Shown here in pieces: positions 7,022 through 16,847 of a stretch of 64,000 nt of DNA (position 1 is the stretch's first letter; the number at the start of each line of letters is the position of its first letter). The stretch comes from Alcanivorax sp. DSM 26293 (GTDB lineage: Bacteria; Pseudomonadota; Gammaproteobacteria; Pseudomonadales; Alcanivoracaceae), in assembly GCF_900107995.1 (NCBI RefSeq), contig NZ_FNUM01000006.1:62001-126000 (forward strand). The letters run 5' to 3'. The notes under the pieces are model-generated. The model made no database searches. It had not been told where the DNA came from and saw only the letters and a program-made list of their open reading frames with translations. The translations under genes and the position numbers were made by a program.

Positions 7022-9439
7022 CTAGCTTTTCTTGCTTCGCCGGGCCGCCTTCTTGCCGCGGGGCGGGCCCTTGCGCTTGGCCTTGGGCTTGGGAATCTCG
7101 CCCTTGGCCAGCTTTTCCCGTTCGCTGGTGCCGCCTCTGCGATTACCGCCACCGGCTTTCTTGCTGCCGCCCTTGGGGCGCCCCTTGCCGGACGGGGTGG
7201 AGGATTCCAGCTGAAGGTCAATCTTGCGGTCCTCGGTATGCACTGCCGCTACCCGCACGGTCACCCCATCACCAAGCCCGAATTTGCGGCCACTGCTTTC
7301 CCCGGTGAGGGTCAGATTGACCTCGTCGAAGTGGTAGTAGTCGCTGTCCAGATTGGCCACGTGCACCAGACCGTCGATATGCAGTTCATTGAGCTGCACA
7401 AACAGACCAAAGTTGGCCACGCCACTGATCACACCTTCGAACACATCACCGATGTGCGATTCCATGAACTGACACTTGAGCCAGGACACCACATCACGGG
7501 TGGCATCGTCTGCCCGGCGCTCGGTCATGGAGCACTGCTCACCAATGGCCACCATGTCCGCCTGGCTGTAGGGAATGATCTTCTCGCGGGGAATCTTCGG
7601 CAGCTTGCCGGGATTGTCCACGTGATTGGGCTCACCCTCACTGCGGATCAGGAAGCGGATGGCCCGGTGCACCAGCAGGTCCGGGTAACGGCGAATCGGC
7701 GAGGTGAAATGGGTATAGGCCTTGTAGGCCAGCCCGAAGTGCCCCTTGTTCTCGGCTTCGTATTTGGCCTGGGTCATGGAACGCAACATCATCGTCTGGA
7801 TCACGTTGCGATCCGGGCGCTCCAGGATCTGCTCGCGCAAATCCTGATAGACATGGGGCCGGGGCGCCCCTTCGGACCAGGCCAGGCTCAGGCCCAGGCC
7901 ACCCAGGAATTGCTGCAACTTGCTCAGTCGCTCTTCCTTGGGGGGCTCGTGGTTACGGAACAGGGCCGGCACGCCGGCCTTTTCCAGCAGCTTGGCGGAG
8001 CAGATGTTGGCGGCCAGCATGGCCTCCTCGATCATGATGTGCGCCACGTTGCGGGTCACCGGCACAATGGCCTGAATCTTCTGGTTTTCATCGTAGATGA
8101 TACGGGTGTCATCGCTGTCGAAGTCGATGGCACCCCGTTCCGCCCGGCGCTTGCGCAGGGCCAGGAACATTTCATGGAATGACCAGATCATGTCCAGGGA
8201 TTCGTCGTCCAGACTGGCCACGGTGTCCTGGGCCAGCTGGGAATCCGGTTCCTCGATCATGGCGCCGACCTTGTTGTAGGTCAGGCGGTGCCGTGAACGC
8301 ATCACCCCTTCGCGGAACACGAAGCGAGTCAGGCGGCCGTTGGCAGAAATTTTCATGTCGCAGTACAGGCACAACCGGTCCACATGGGGGTTGAGCGAGC
8401 AAAGGCCGTTTGACAGGGCCTCTGGCAGCATCGGAACCACCCGGTTGGGGAAGTACACCGAGTTGCCCCGGGTAGCCGCTTCCCGATCCAGCGCGGAACC
8501 GGGATGCACATAATGGCTGACATCGGCGATGGCGACGATCAGACGCCAACCGCCCCGGGGGCGGCGCTCCACATAGACCGCATCGTCAAAATCCCGGGCG
8601 GTCTCGTCATCAATGGTGACCAGTGGCAGATCACGGAGATCGACCCGGTGGGCCTTGGCCTTGTGGGGGACGCTGTCGCCGAACCGCTCGGCCTCGGCTT
8701 CCACTCCCTCCGGCCAGACGTGGGGGATCTCGAAACGGCGCAGGGCCACTTCGATTTCCATACCGGCCTGGTCCGGCGTGGCAATAATTTCCTCCAGACG
8801 CACCAGCACATGGTGATCGCGGCTGGGGTACTGGGTAATCGTGGCGCGCACGTGGTCGCCCGGGTTGGGCTGGAGGCCGTTCTTGTCCTCCACCAGCACT
8901 TCCTTGGTGATACGGCGGTTTTCCGGTTCCACAAAGCTGATACCGGCCTCACGGCGGTAGCGGCCCACCACTTCGGTGGCGACCCGCTCGGTAATCTCCA
9001 CGATACGGGCTTCTTTCTTGCCGAAGCGGTTGTAACCGGCATCACTGACCAGAACCCGGTCCCCGTCCATGACCTTTTCCATCTGCCGTGGGCCGAGGAA
9101 CAGGTCGCTCTGGGTCTTGTCATCCGGAATCAGGAAGCCGAAACCGTCCTTGTGGCCCTGCACACGACCGGGAATCAGGTCCATGCGCGACACCACACCC
9201 AGCTTGCCATTGCGGTTCTGCACCAGCTGGGCATCACGAAGCATGGCCTTCAGGCGGCGCTCGAGACCGACTTCTCCGTCTTCATCCACCTCCAGCAGGG
9301 AGGCGATTTGCTCGAACTCCATGGGCTTGCCATGGTCGTTGAGCACTTCCAGGATCAGCTCCCGGCTGGGGACGGGGTTCTCGTAATTTTCGGCCTCACG
9401 ATCGGCATGGGGGTCGCGGTAACGTTTTTTAGGGGGCAT
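7022..9439 (-). CDS. rnr: Ribonuclease R
   Basis: Processive 3'-5' exoribonuclease of the RNB family, active on structured RNA in mRNA and rRNA quality control. Order: N-terminal helix-turn-helix and cold-shock domains, RNB catalytic domain with the acidic motif ARDFDDAVYV near residue 280, S1 domain (GDVFEGVISGVANFGLFV) and a lysine/arginine-rich tail typical of RNase R. I chose ATG 9439 (MPPKKRYRDPHADREAENYENP, 805 aa), which fits the family N terminus. The in-frame ATG 9469 would overlap the -35 box of the divergent tRNA promoter; neither has a strong ribosome-binding site. It lies upstream of rlmB, as in related genomes. Confidence 0.94.
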   Translation of the reverse strand: MPPKKRYRDPHADREAENYENPVPSRELILEVLNDHGKPMEFEQIASLLEVDEDGEVGLERRLKAMLRDAQLVQNRNGKLGVVSRMDLIPGRVQGHKDGFGFLIPDDKTQSDLFLGPRQMEKVMDGDRVLVSDAGYNRFGKKEARIVEITERVATEVVGRYRREAGISFVEPENRRITKEVLVEDKNGLQPNPGDHVRATITQYPSRDHHVLVRLEEIIATPDQAGMEIEVALRRFEIPHVWPEGVEAEAERFGDSVPHKAKAHRVDLRDLPLVTIDDETARDFDDAVYVERRPRGGWRLIVAIADVSHYVHPGSALDREAATRGNSVYFPNRVVPMLPEALSNGLCSLNPHVDRLCLYCDMKISANGRLTRFVFREGVMRSRHRLTYNKVGAMIEEPDSQLAQDTVASLDDESLDMIWSFHEMFLALRKRRAERGAIDFDSDDTRIIYDENQKIQAIVPVTRNVAHIMIEEAMLAANICSAKLLEKAGVPALFRNHEPPKEERLSKLQQFLGGLGLSLAWSEGAPRPHVYQDLREQILERPDRNVIQTMMLRSMTQAKYEAENKGHFGLAYKAYTHFTSPIRRYPDLLVHRAIRFLIRSEGEPNHVDNPGKLPKIPREKIIPYSQADMVAIGEQCSMTERRADDATRDVVSWLKCQFMESHIGDVFEGVISGVANFGLFVQLNELHIDGLVHVANLDSDYYHFDEVNLTLTGESSGRKFGLGDGVTVRVAAVHTEDRKIDLQLESSTPSGKGRPKGGSKKAGGGNRRGGTSEREKLAKGEIPKPKAKRKGPPRGKKAARRSKKS

Positions 9440-9462
9440 TAAACTTTTTTCGGAAAGAGGGT

Positions 9463-9490
9463 TTGACATCCGGCCATCATATACTAGAAT
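9463..9490 (+). promoter_or_regulatory. Promoter of tRNA-Leu
   Basis: A consensus -35 box TTGACA (9463-9468) is followed by a 16-base spacer and a -10 box TAGAAT (9485-9490), about 80 bases upstream of the mature tRNA 5' end. This leaves a leader to be removed by RNase P. Confidence 0.75.
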
Positions 9491-9569
9491 GCACGCGCTT
9501 TCGCGATGAACCGGCCGGAAACGGTAAGAAACTTTACCTTATCTACAAGGGTCCGGTACAGCACGAAAC

Positions 9570-9656
9570 GCCGAGGTGGTGAAATTGGTAGACACGCTAG
9601 CTTCAGGTGCTAGTGGGGGCAACCCCGTGGAGGTTCAAGTCCTCTCCTCGGCACCA
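9570..9656 (+). tRNA. tRNA-Leu (anticodon CAG)
   Basis: An 87-base class II tRNA. The acceptor stem GCCGAGG pairs with CCTCGGC, followed by discriminator A and an encoded CCA. The anticodon loop TTCAGGT (9602-9608) has stems CTAGC/GCTAG, giving anticodon CAG, which reads CUG. The long variable arm GGGG-CAA-CCCC and the T loop GGTTCAAGTCC are as expected. Next to it are genes not found here in the conserved synteny I know, so the tRNA may mark an insertion site. Confidence 0.97.
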
Positions 9657-9661
9657 ATTCA

Positions 9662-9689
9662 AAGGGCTCCCAGACGGGGGCCCTTTTTC
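9662..9689 (+). terminator. Terminator of tRNA-Leu
   Basis: AAGGGCTCCC and GGGGGCCCTT pair (nine of ten) around a four-base loop and run into five T residues, five bases past the CCA end of the tRNA. Confidence 0.85.
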
Positions 9690-9739
9690 GTTTCAGGCCA
9701 AACACCGCCAGCCGTCCCAGAGCCAAGGTGCAGAAAGCC

Positions 9740-9967
9740 ATGAAAATCCTACGTTCCCTGATCGCCACCGTCGTATTGGCCACCAGCCTGTTCCTGGCAC
9801 CGGTTGCCACCTACGCCGAAGCGGATAGTGCCAAACATCCCGCCATCCAGCAGGCCGACGCCCAGCGCGAGAAAGAAGCCAGCCGCAAACGCTACCTGCT
9901 GGTGTTTCCGGCTGCCGTGGTGGGCATCACCGTGGCACTGATCATTATTACCCGCCGCCGCAAGTAA
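9740..9967 (+). CDS. Small exported/membrane protein of unknown function
   Basis: A 75-aa protein with two hydrophobic ends. An N-terminal signal-like segment (MKILRSLIATVVLATSLFLA, likely cleaved after TYA) is followed by a polar stretch (AEADSAKHPAIQQADAQREK) and a C-terminal transmembrane helix YLLVFPAAVVGITVALIII ending in RRRK. I chose ATG 9740; GTG 9728 adds four residues. The orientation is probably type I, with the basic tail in the cytoplasm. It is convergent with tatC, and no function can be assigned. Confidence 0.6.
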   Translation: MKILRSLIATVVLATSLFLAPVATYAEADSAKHPAIQQADAQREKEASRKRYLLVFPAAVVGITVALIIITRRRK

Positions 9968-10083
9968 CCCTGCCAGCAGAGGGCGCATTGCTGGAACGCA
10001 AGGCGCCACCCCGGCAACCAGGTTCGGATGGCTGCCCGGCCCTGTTCCGCGCCCTGCCCATCCACGTTCGGCAGAGCGACATT

Positions 10084-10818
10084 TCAGGTCAGGGCCTCAC
10101 TGTCTTCGGCCAAAGGCTGCACCCAGCGCGAACACAGCAGTCCTGCTTCAAACAAGCCCCACATGGGGATAGCCAGCAAGCTCTGGGAAATAATGTCCGG
10201 CGGTGTAAGCAGCATGCCTGCCACAAAACACCCCACCACCACATAGGCCCGTGCCGCCGACAAGGCGGCCGGCGTGGTTATGCCGGACGCCACCAGCAAC
10301 ACCACCGCAACCGGCAACTCGAATGCCATACCGAACGCCATGACAAATGTCATGGTGAAGCCCAGCCAGGCGCCGATATCTGTCATCACCGCGACCCCCT
10401 CCGGGGCCACCGAAATAAAGAAGGCAAACAACAACGGCATGACCACGAACCAGGCAAACAGGGCACCGAGATAGAACAACAACACGCTGGCAAGCAGTAA
10501 CGGTCGCGCAAAACGTTTCTCTCGCCGATACAGCCCCGGCGACACAAAGCTCCAGCATTGATGCAGCAGAAACGGCATGGCCAGCAACATACTCAAATAC
10601 AACGCCAGCTTGAAGGGCACCAGAAATGGCGCGGTCACATCCGTGGCGATCATGCTGCCACCCTCAGGCAAGGCCTGCATGAGAGGCTGCGCCAGGTGGG
10701 TATAAATCTCCCCGGCAAACATGAACAGGGGAATAAAGACCAGCACGATGGCAATCACAGAACGCAGCAGCCGCTGGCGCAATTCCAGCAAATGGCGAGT
10801 CAACGGCATGGCATTCAT
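10084..10818 (-). CDS. tatC: Sec-independent translocase subunit TatC
   Basis: Polytopic inner-membrane receptor for twin-arginine signal peptides. The 244-aa product has six predicted membrane segments, the conserved first cytoplasmic loop after HLLELRQRL, and SFVSPGLYRREKRF in the second. It is slightly shorter than E. coli TatC (258 aa). The start ATG overlaps the tatB stop by four bases (ATGA). It is the last gene of tatABC. Confidence 0.95.
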   Translation of the reverse strand: MNAMPLTRHLLELRQRLLRSVIAIVLVFIPLFMFAGEIYTHLAQPLMQALPEGGSMIATDVTAPFLVPFKLALYLSMLLAMPFLLHQCWSFVSPGLYRREKRFARPLLLASVLLFYLGALFAWFVVMPLLFAFFISVAPEGVAVMTDIGAWLGFTMTFVMAFGMAFELPVAVVLLVASGITTPAALSAARAYVVVGCFVAGMLLTPPDIISQSLLAIPMWGLFEAGLLCSRWVQPLAEDSEALT

Positions 10819-11102
10819 GGGGATTCCACGTCTTTCAACGGTAGCGACTTCTGTGCCGCTTCCTTTTCAACCGGATTGCCCTGCAACAATGCCAACTCAC
10901 GCTGGATCTTTTCGCGCCGCTCTTTCATATCCAGGTTGCGCGCCTCATTCTCCAGCTGTTGCTGCATCTGCTTCATCATTGCTCGCCCTCGCCCCACCCA
11001 CTGGCCCAGGGTGCGCACCAGCCTGGGCAGCTTTTCCGGCCCCAGCACCACCAGCGCCACCACGCAGACCAGCAGTATTTCCATGAAACCGAAGTCGAAC
11101 AT
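10815..11102 (-). CDS. tatB: Sec-independent translocase subunit TatB
   Basis: A 95-aa membrane protein that forms the substrate-receptor complex with TatC. The N-terminal membrane segment MFDFGFMEILLVCVVALVVLG carries the glutamate expected at position 8 of TatB. The PEKLPRLVRTLG hinge and an amphipathic helix follow. It starts eight bases after the tatA stop codon and overlaps tatC by four. Confidence 0.94.
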   Translation of the reverse strand: MFDFGFMEILLVCVVALVVLGPEKLPRLVRTLGQWVGRGRAMMKQMQQQLENEARNLDMKERREKIQRELALLQGNPVEKEAAQKSLPLKDVESP

Positions 11103-11109
11103 GTTCCTG

Positions 11110-11337
11110 TCAGCTCCGTACCGTATCTTTCTGCTTGTTCATGTCATTGGAGACCAATGTGCCCTGGTCATCCTGCTCCGACTGCAGGCTTTTTTCGCCA
11201 TCCTTTACGGCATCACGGAAGCCCTTGAAAGCGCCACCCAGATCCGAACCAAGACTGCGGATACGCTTGGTACCGAACAGCATGATGACGATGACCAGAA
11301 CAATAAGAAGTTGCCAGAGACTGATACCGGAAAGCAT
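11110..11337 (-). CDS. tatA: Sec-independent translocase subunit TatA
   Basis: A 75-aa pore-forming component. One membrane helix ([18 protein letters not shown]) is followed by the [24 protein letters not shown] amphipathic region typical of TatA, then a polar tail. I use ATG 11337 (MLSGISLWQ), preceded by AGGTG; the longer open frame from 11418 adds a non-homologous cysteine-rich stretch. It is the first gene of tatABC. Confidence 0.94.
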   Translation of the reverse strand: MLSGISLWQLLIVLVIVIMLFGTKRIRSLGSDLGGAFKGFRDAVKDGEKSLQSEQDDQGTLVSNDMNKQKDTVRS

Positions 11338-11465
11338 GGGATTCACCTGTGTTTGCCTGATGGGATAATCTGCATTGTCATGGCTCTGCATGACTCCGGG
11401 ATGACAGCAACACACCACCCCGGCAGCACCTGTTGCCTTTACAAAAAACAGGCCACAGAAAAAGA

Positions 11466-11494
11466 AAAACCGCCCACACAGGGTGGGCGGTTTT
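11466..11494 (-). terminator. Terminator between phoX and tatABC
   Basis: A perfect inverted repeat (AAAACCGCCCAC against GTGGGCGGTTTT) with a short loop, followed by a T-rich stretch on the minus strand. It lies 19 bases beyond the phoX stop, so the tat genes must have their own promoter in 11338-11465. The flanking T and A runs would let it work on both strands. Confidence 0.85.
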
Positions 11495-11512
11495 GGTGTT
11501 GCATCGACTCAC

Positions 11513-13669
11513 CTACACCGCGATCTCACCATTGTCTTCGCGGGTGATCACGATGGTGGCCGAGCGGGGACGACTGACGCCATTACCCAGCGCCAGGGCA
11601 TCGCCGTTGGGGTTGGGCCAGGTGCTCACATCCGTATTGAAGTTGGCGGCAGAGCCCCCTTCACCGGGGTGCTGCACATTGATGAACAGGCTGCGGCCAT
11701 CCGGGGTCATGGTGATACCGGTAATCTCGCAACCCTTGGGACCAACCAGGAAACGGCGCAGGTCCACCGCGGACGCATCCTTGCCAACGAAGGTGGTATT
11801 TTCCTCACCACCAAAATCATTGATAAAGGTCAGCATGCCGCCATCACCCACTTCCCCCGGAATAGCCACCAGCATCTGGTTATTCACGGTATCGCGGTAA
11901 GCGCCATCATCCGTCTGAATCCACAGCAAACCACGATGGTCGAAGTAGAGACCGTCCGGGCTGGAGAAATCATTGTCCGCAGTCAGGCCGGACAGGTTGA
12001 TGCTCTGGGCATCCTTGTCCGCAGGGGACCCGAACAGGAACACATCCCAATCGAAGCGGGTCGCGCTATGGTCGCCGCCCTCTTCGCGCCAACGGATGAT
12101 ATGGCCGTTGGGGTTGCCACCCGAGCCGCCATAGGTACGCGGGTTGGGCCCGTCAACGGTATCCGGATTACGATTGCTGCCGCGGTTGTTGGTCAGGGTA
12201 AGGTAGCACTCACCATTGATCGGGTTGACAGCTGCCCACTCCGGGCGATCCATTTTGGTCGCACCGACGTGATCTGCGGCAAGGCGAGTCGCCAGCATCA
12301 CATCCCCCTGACTGGAGAAAGGATACAGAGGGTTCATTGCATCCAGCCCATTGACCCCAACGCTCAGCTCTTTCCACTCGCCGGTACCGTCATTATTGAA
12401 CACGGCCACGTACAGCTTGCCGTCATCCAGGTACTTGTTGCCCGCAGCCGTACCGGTACCCACATCAGCGGGATCCCAGTTGGCCGCACTGACGAACTTG
12501 TAGAGATATTCGTTGCGGGAATCATCGCCCATGTAATAGACCAGCGGCTTGCCGGCTTCGGCAGGAGCGAAGATCGCCCCTTCATGGGCAAAGCGCCCCA
12601 TGGCCGTCCGTTTGACCGGTTTGCTGGCGGTGTCGAAAGGATCGACTTCCACAATATAGCCAAAGGTGTTCGGCTCATTGCGGAAATCCTCCGTGGCTGA
12701 GGCGCCAGTGACACTGATATTGAAGCGCTGGTACATGTCGCCGGCCACAGTGTCCCATTCCCGATAGGAGAAGCCTTTGCTCACCAGCCCCATGCCGTAG
12801 CGCGCGAACAAATCATTCTCGGTCGCACTGCGCGCATCAGACGCGTCGTTGCGATTGAAATAAGAAAACCAGTTTTCTTCACAGGTCAGGTAGGTACCCC
12901 AGGGAGTGCGGCCGCTGGCACAGTTATTAAGGGTGCCGAAACCCTTGTCGCCGGCAGGGCTCAGTTTGGTTTTCAAGGCGTCATGACCCGCGCAGGGGCC
13001 TGAAATCACCGCTTCAGTGGCGCCGGTAACACGACGGTTGAATGCGGAATCCTTGACGTAACGCCACTGGCCATCCTCTTTGACCACTTCCAGACATGCC
13101 ACACCATGGGCAAGAATTTCCCGGTCAATCTCTACCTGCGGGCGGGCGCCACCATTATCGGCGGCAGCGGTCACACCATTCTCATGCAAGGTGTCATCTT
13201 CCAGATTCTCGTGGTTCATGCACAACACACCACGCTCTGACGCATTCGGATCCCAGGCCCCGTCGGCACCCAGACCGAAGTACTCCATGCCATCGTGCTC
13301 ATCACCGGAACGCTTGTCGAAATCCTCACCGCTGCCATCGTTCTGATAATCCGCAATATCAGAAAACAGCGCATCACCCTTGGCGATCAGAACACTGGCC
13401 CGGTAGCCTTCCGGCAGCACCACGCGATCCTCCAGCGAACGCGGAACTGCAGCAAAGCCCAGCTCGGTGGGCACCTGGCCACCGGCATCGCCGCCATTAC
13501 CGCGATTGTTGCTGTCACCACCACAGGCCACCAGACTGGCACCGGCCACCATGGTGGCCGCAGTCGCACCGCCACGCAGAATCTGGCGACGGGAAAGGTG
13601 CTGTTCCAGCACAGTATTGATGGTGGTGTTGTCGGAACGGTTACTGTCTTCTACGGGATGGTGGCCCAT
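11513..13669 (-). CDS. PhoX-family (DUF839) alkaline phosphatase, Tat-exported
   Basis: Calcium/iron-dependent phosphomonoesterases of this family release phosphate outside the cytoplasm. The 718-aa product (start ATG 13669 with GGAG upstream) has a twin-arginine signal SRRQILRGGATAATMVAG ending in a possible lipobox LVAC. The conserved TPWGTYLTCEENWF motif lies near residue 290, and further family motifs follow to the C terminus. The length fits large PhoX proteins. It stands next to tatABC, its expected export machinery. A partial Pho-box-like sequence lies upstream (13756-13773). The exact substrate is not shown by sequence. Confidence 0.85.
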   Translation of the reverse strand: MGHHPVEDSNRSDNTTINTVLEQHLSRRQILRGGATAATMVAGASLVACGGDSNNRGNGGDAGGQVPTELGFAAVPRSLEDRVVLPEGYRASVLIAKGDALFSDIADYQNDGSGEDFDKRSGDEHDGMEYFGLGADGAWDPNASERGVLCMNHENLEDDTLHENGVTAAADNGGARPQVEIDREILAHGVACLEVVKEDGQWRYVKDSAFNRRVTGATEAVISGPCAGHDALKTKLSPAGDKGFGTLNNCASGRTPWGTYLTCEENWFSYFNRNDASDARSATENDLFARYGMGLVSKGFSYREWDTVAGDMYQRFNISVTGASATEDFRNEPNTFGYIVEVDPFDTASKPVKRTAMGRFAHEGAIFAPAEAGKPLVYYMGDDSRNEYLYKFVSAANWDPADVGTGTAAGNKYLDDGKLYVAVFNNDGTGEWKELSVGVNGLDAMNPLYPFSSQGDVMLATRLAADHVGATKMDRPEWAAVNPINGECYLTLTNNRGSNRNPDTVDGPNPRTYGGSGGNPNGHIIRWREEGGDHSATRFDWDVFLFGSPADKDAQSINLSGLTADNDFSSPDGLYFDHRGLLWIQTDDGAYRDTVNNQMLVAIPGEVGDGGMLTFINDFGGEENTTFVGKDASAVDLRRFLVGPKGCEITGITMTPDGRSLFINVQHPGEGGSAANFNTDVSTWPNPNGDALALGNGVSRPRSATIVITREDNGEIAV

Positions 13670-13755
13670 CTCTGTTCTCCCTGTTTCTGTTTGCGTTGCC
13701 TGCCTGGAGCCGGACACACCGGCCACGGAGTCGGTAAAAGTACGAAACCGAGCTT

Positions 13756-13773
13756 AGGCAGAACGAATGACAG
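13756..13773 (-). promoter_or_regulatory. Possible partial Pho box upstream of phoX
   Basis: On the minus strand one perfect CTGTCAT half (13767-13773) is followed after four bases by the degenerate half TCTGCCT. A PhoB box needs two such 7-base halves in tandem. It lies about 90 bases upstream of the phoX start, a suitable place, but the second half is poor. Confidence 0.25.
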
Positions 13774-13871
13774 AAAGGGGTACGACGCATGTCATTTTCA
13801 ATGCATGGATGTGTCTATCAAAAGACAATCGTCAGGGAAGGAGAGGAGGGAGAAAAACAGGCATAAAGCGG

Positions 13872-13911
13872 TCACGTCACCGGGCACCCTGGCGGGGACC
13901 CGGGGACGTGA
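13872..13911 (-). terminator. Hairpin downstream of purA
   Basis: TCACGTC and GACGTGA are the ends of a long imperfect stem that continues with CCGGG and CCCGG, just 12 bases past the purA stop. No T tract follows immediately, so it may be a weak terminator or an RNA-stabilising hairpin. Confidence 0.4.
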
Positions 13912-13922
13912 TGAAGCGGCGA

Positions 13923-15275
<1,353 letters not shown>

Positions 15276-15280
15276 TCACC

Positions 15281-15304
15281 CCGGGCTGGCGAATGCCAGC
15301 CCGG
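15281..15304. repeat. 10-bp-stem hairpin between hisZ and purA
   Basis: CCGGGCTGGC and GCCAGCCCGG are perfect complements around the loop GAAT. It lies 66 bases upstream of the purA start. No T tract follows, so it is more likely an RNA structural element than a terminator. Confidence 0.7.
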
Positions 15305-15315
15305 AGGTTGTACCA

Positions 15316-15337
15316 GACACTTCCCCGGGGAAGTGTC
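15316..15337. repeat. 22-base perfect palindrome abutting hisZ stop
   Basis: GACACTTCCCC and its exact complement GGGGAAGTGTC meet with no spacer. The palindrome ends one base before the hisZ stop codon (15338-15340). With the neighbouring hairpin at 15281 it fills most of the hisZ-purA gap. The dyad symmetry would suit a dimeric DNA-binding protein. Confidence 0.7.
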
Positions 15338-16516
15338 CTAGGAAATATCCTGGATTACCCAGCGGCTGCCATCCTGCACCAGCCGGCGCTGGCATCCCAG
15401 TTCCTGCGGGTCATTATCTGCCCCGGTCAGCGCCAGCACCACCCGCTCACCGGCATCGCGCAAGGCGCTCACCTTGTCGGCGAAGCCCGCGTCTTGCAAA
15501 GAGCCTTCCGCCAGGATGCCGTTGAGTGCGGCGGCGTCAGTACGCGCGGCCAGCATTTTCAGGTCGGCACTGAATCCGGTAGCCGGGCGGGCCCGACCAA
15601 ACACTTCACCGATATGGTCATAACGGCCACCCTTGGCCACCGGCTCGCTCTCGCCGGGCAGGTAGGCGGCAAAGACACAACCCGTGTGATAGTGATAACC
15701 CCGCAACTCACCCAGATCCAGGTGCAACTGCACACCGCGGGCATCCAGGACGCCGGCCAGCACAGCCAGTTCATCCAGGGCGGCCAGGGCACCGGGGAAA
15801 TCACCAAGCAGGGTGCGGGCCTGGTCGAGAATGCCGATGCCCCCTGCCAGCCAGGGCAGCGCCGCCAGGGCACGAGCCGCCGGCGCTGGCAGGTCGCGTT
15901 CTGCCAGGAAGGCATCCAGCTCCACCCGTGCCTTGCGGACATAGATATCTTCCAGCTGGCCCTGTTCGGCATCGCTCAGGTCACAGGCGTCCAGCAACCC
16001 GCGGAACAGGCCCACATGCCCCAAATCCAGCACCACCTGATCGGCCACCCCGGCCAGGGCCAGGGTGTCCAGCAGCAGGGTCATCACTTCCAGATCGCTG
16101 TCGCTGCCGGCATGGCCGAAGAGTTCCACGCCCAGCTGGTAAGGGAGCCGGGTGGCGCCGGCCACCGCCGGGCGGGTGCGCAGGGCACTGGAGCAGTAAC
16201 ACAGTCGGGAGGGAGCCGAACGGCGCAGACTATGGGCATCCATGCGCGCCACCTGGGGAGTGATATCCGCGCGAACGCCCATCAGACGGCCGGTCAGTTG
16301 GTCGGTGATCTTGAAGGTTTCCCGTTCCAGGTCACGGCCTGCGCCGTTGAGGAGGGATTCGAGAAATTCGATCAGCGGGGGAAAAACCAGTTCATAGCCC
16401 CAGCGCTGGTAAAGATCCAGCGTCTGTCGGCGTAATTGCTCAATGGCCCGGGCTCGCCCCGGGAGAACCTCTTCCACCCCGTCGGGCAGTAGCCACTGTT
16501 CTTCCTGGTTCATCAT
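15338..16516 (-). CDS. hisZ: ATP phosphoribosyltransferase regulatory subunit
   Basis: Paralogue of histidyl-tRNA synthetase that lacks aminoacylation activity and serves as the regulatory subunit of short-form HisG in histidine synthesis. The 392-aa product has class II synthetase-like motifs (motif 2 region TDQLTGRLMGVRADITPQVAR, then YHYHTGCVFAAYLPG and GGRYDHIGE). The C-terminal anticodon-binding domain is absent, as expected for HisZ. It starts immediately after the DUF2065 gene. Confidence 0.94.
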   Translation of the reverse strand: MMNQEEQWLLPDGVEEVLPGRARAIEQLRRQTLDLYQRWGYELVFPPLIEFLESLLNGAGRDLERETFKITDQLTGRLMGVRADITPQVARMDAHSLRRSAPSRLCYCSSALRTRPAVAGATRLPYQLGVELFGHAGSDSDLEVMTLLLDTLALAGVADQVVLDLGHVGLFRGLLDACDLSDAEQGQLEDIYVRKARVELDAFLAERDLPAPAARALAALPWLAGGIGILDQARTLLGDFPGALAALDELAVLAGVLDARGVQLHLDLGELRGYHYHTGCVFAAYLPGESEPVAKGGRYDHIGEVFGRARPATGFSADLKMLAARTDAAALNGILAEGSLQDAGFADKVSALRDAGERVVLALTGADNDPQELGCQRRLVQDGSRWVIQDIS

Positions 16517-16708
16517 TTACGACCGCATCAGTAGTAACAGGCCGGCACCCAACATCATCAGCACCAGCCCCAGAATTCTCAGTGTTCGCCCGGACATGCG
16601 GGCAACCTGCAAGGCCGCCTCTCGGGCACGATTAGGCGCCAGAAACAGCGGAATGCCCTCGATCACCAATACCAGGCACAGGGCCTTGATCAATAAGCTG
16701 AAGTCCAT
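16517..16708 (-). CDS. DUF2065 family inner-membrane protein
   Basis: A 63-aa protein with two membrane segments: MDFSLLIKALCLVLVIEGIPLFLAP, then a short basic cytoplasmic loop, and TLRILGLVLMMLGAGLLLLM. This matches the YjeT/DUF2065 family, normally found between hflC and hisZ/purA. Here its usual upstream neighbour hflC is about 19 kb away, with the surface-protein block in between. Its stop codon abuts the hisZ start region. The function of the family is unknown. Confidence 0.88.
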   Translation of the reverse strand: MDFSLLIKALCLVLVIEGIPLFLAPNRAREAALQVARMSGRTLRILGLVLMMLGAGLLLLMRS

Positions 16709-16727
16709 TGTTCCTGCCAGACAGCCA

Positions 16728-16758
16728 CAAAAAAACCGGGAGCCTCGGCCCCCGGTTG
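16728..16758 (-). terminator. Terminator closing the surface-protein block
   Basis: On the minus strand AACCGGG and CCCGGTT enclose a 10-base GC-rich loop and run into eight to nine T residues. It lies 90 bases past the last gene of the block and 20 bases before the DUF2065 start, so it insulates the block from hisZ-purA. Confidence 0.85.
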
Positions 16759-16847
16759 CAGCATTCTACCACGGTCGTCCGGCGGCGGACAGGTTCCGGG
16801 CGCCCCTTCCGCCACAGGCCGGCAAGGGGCCAGAACCGCAGCCTGGT

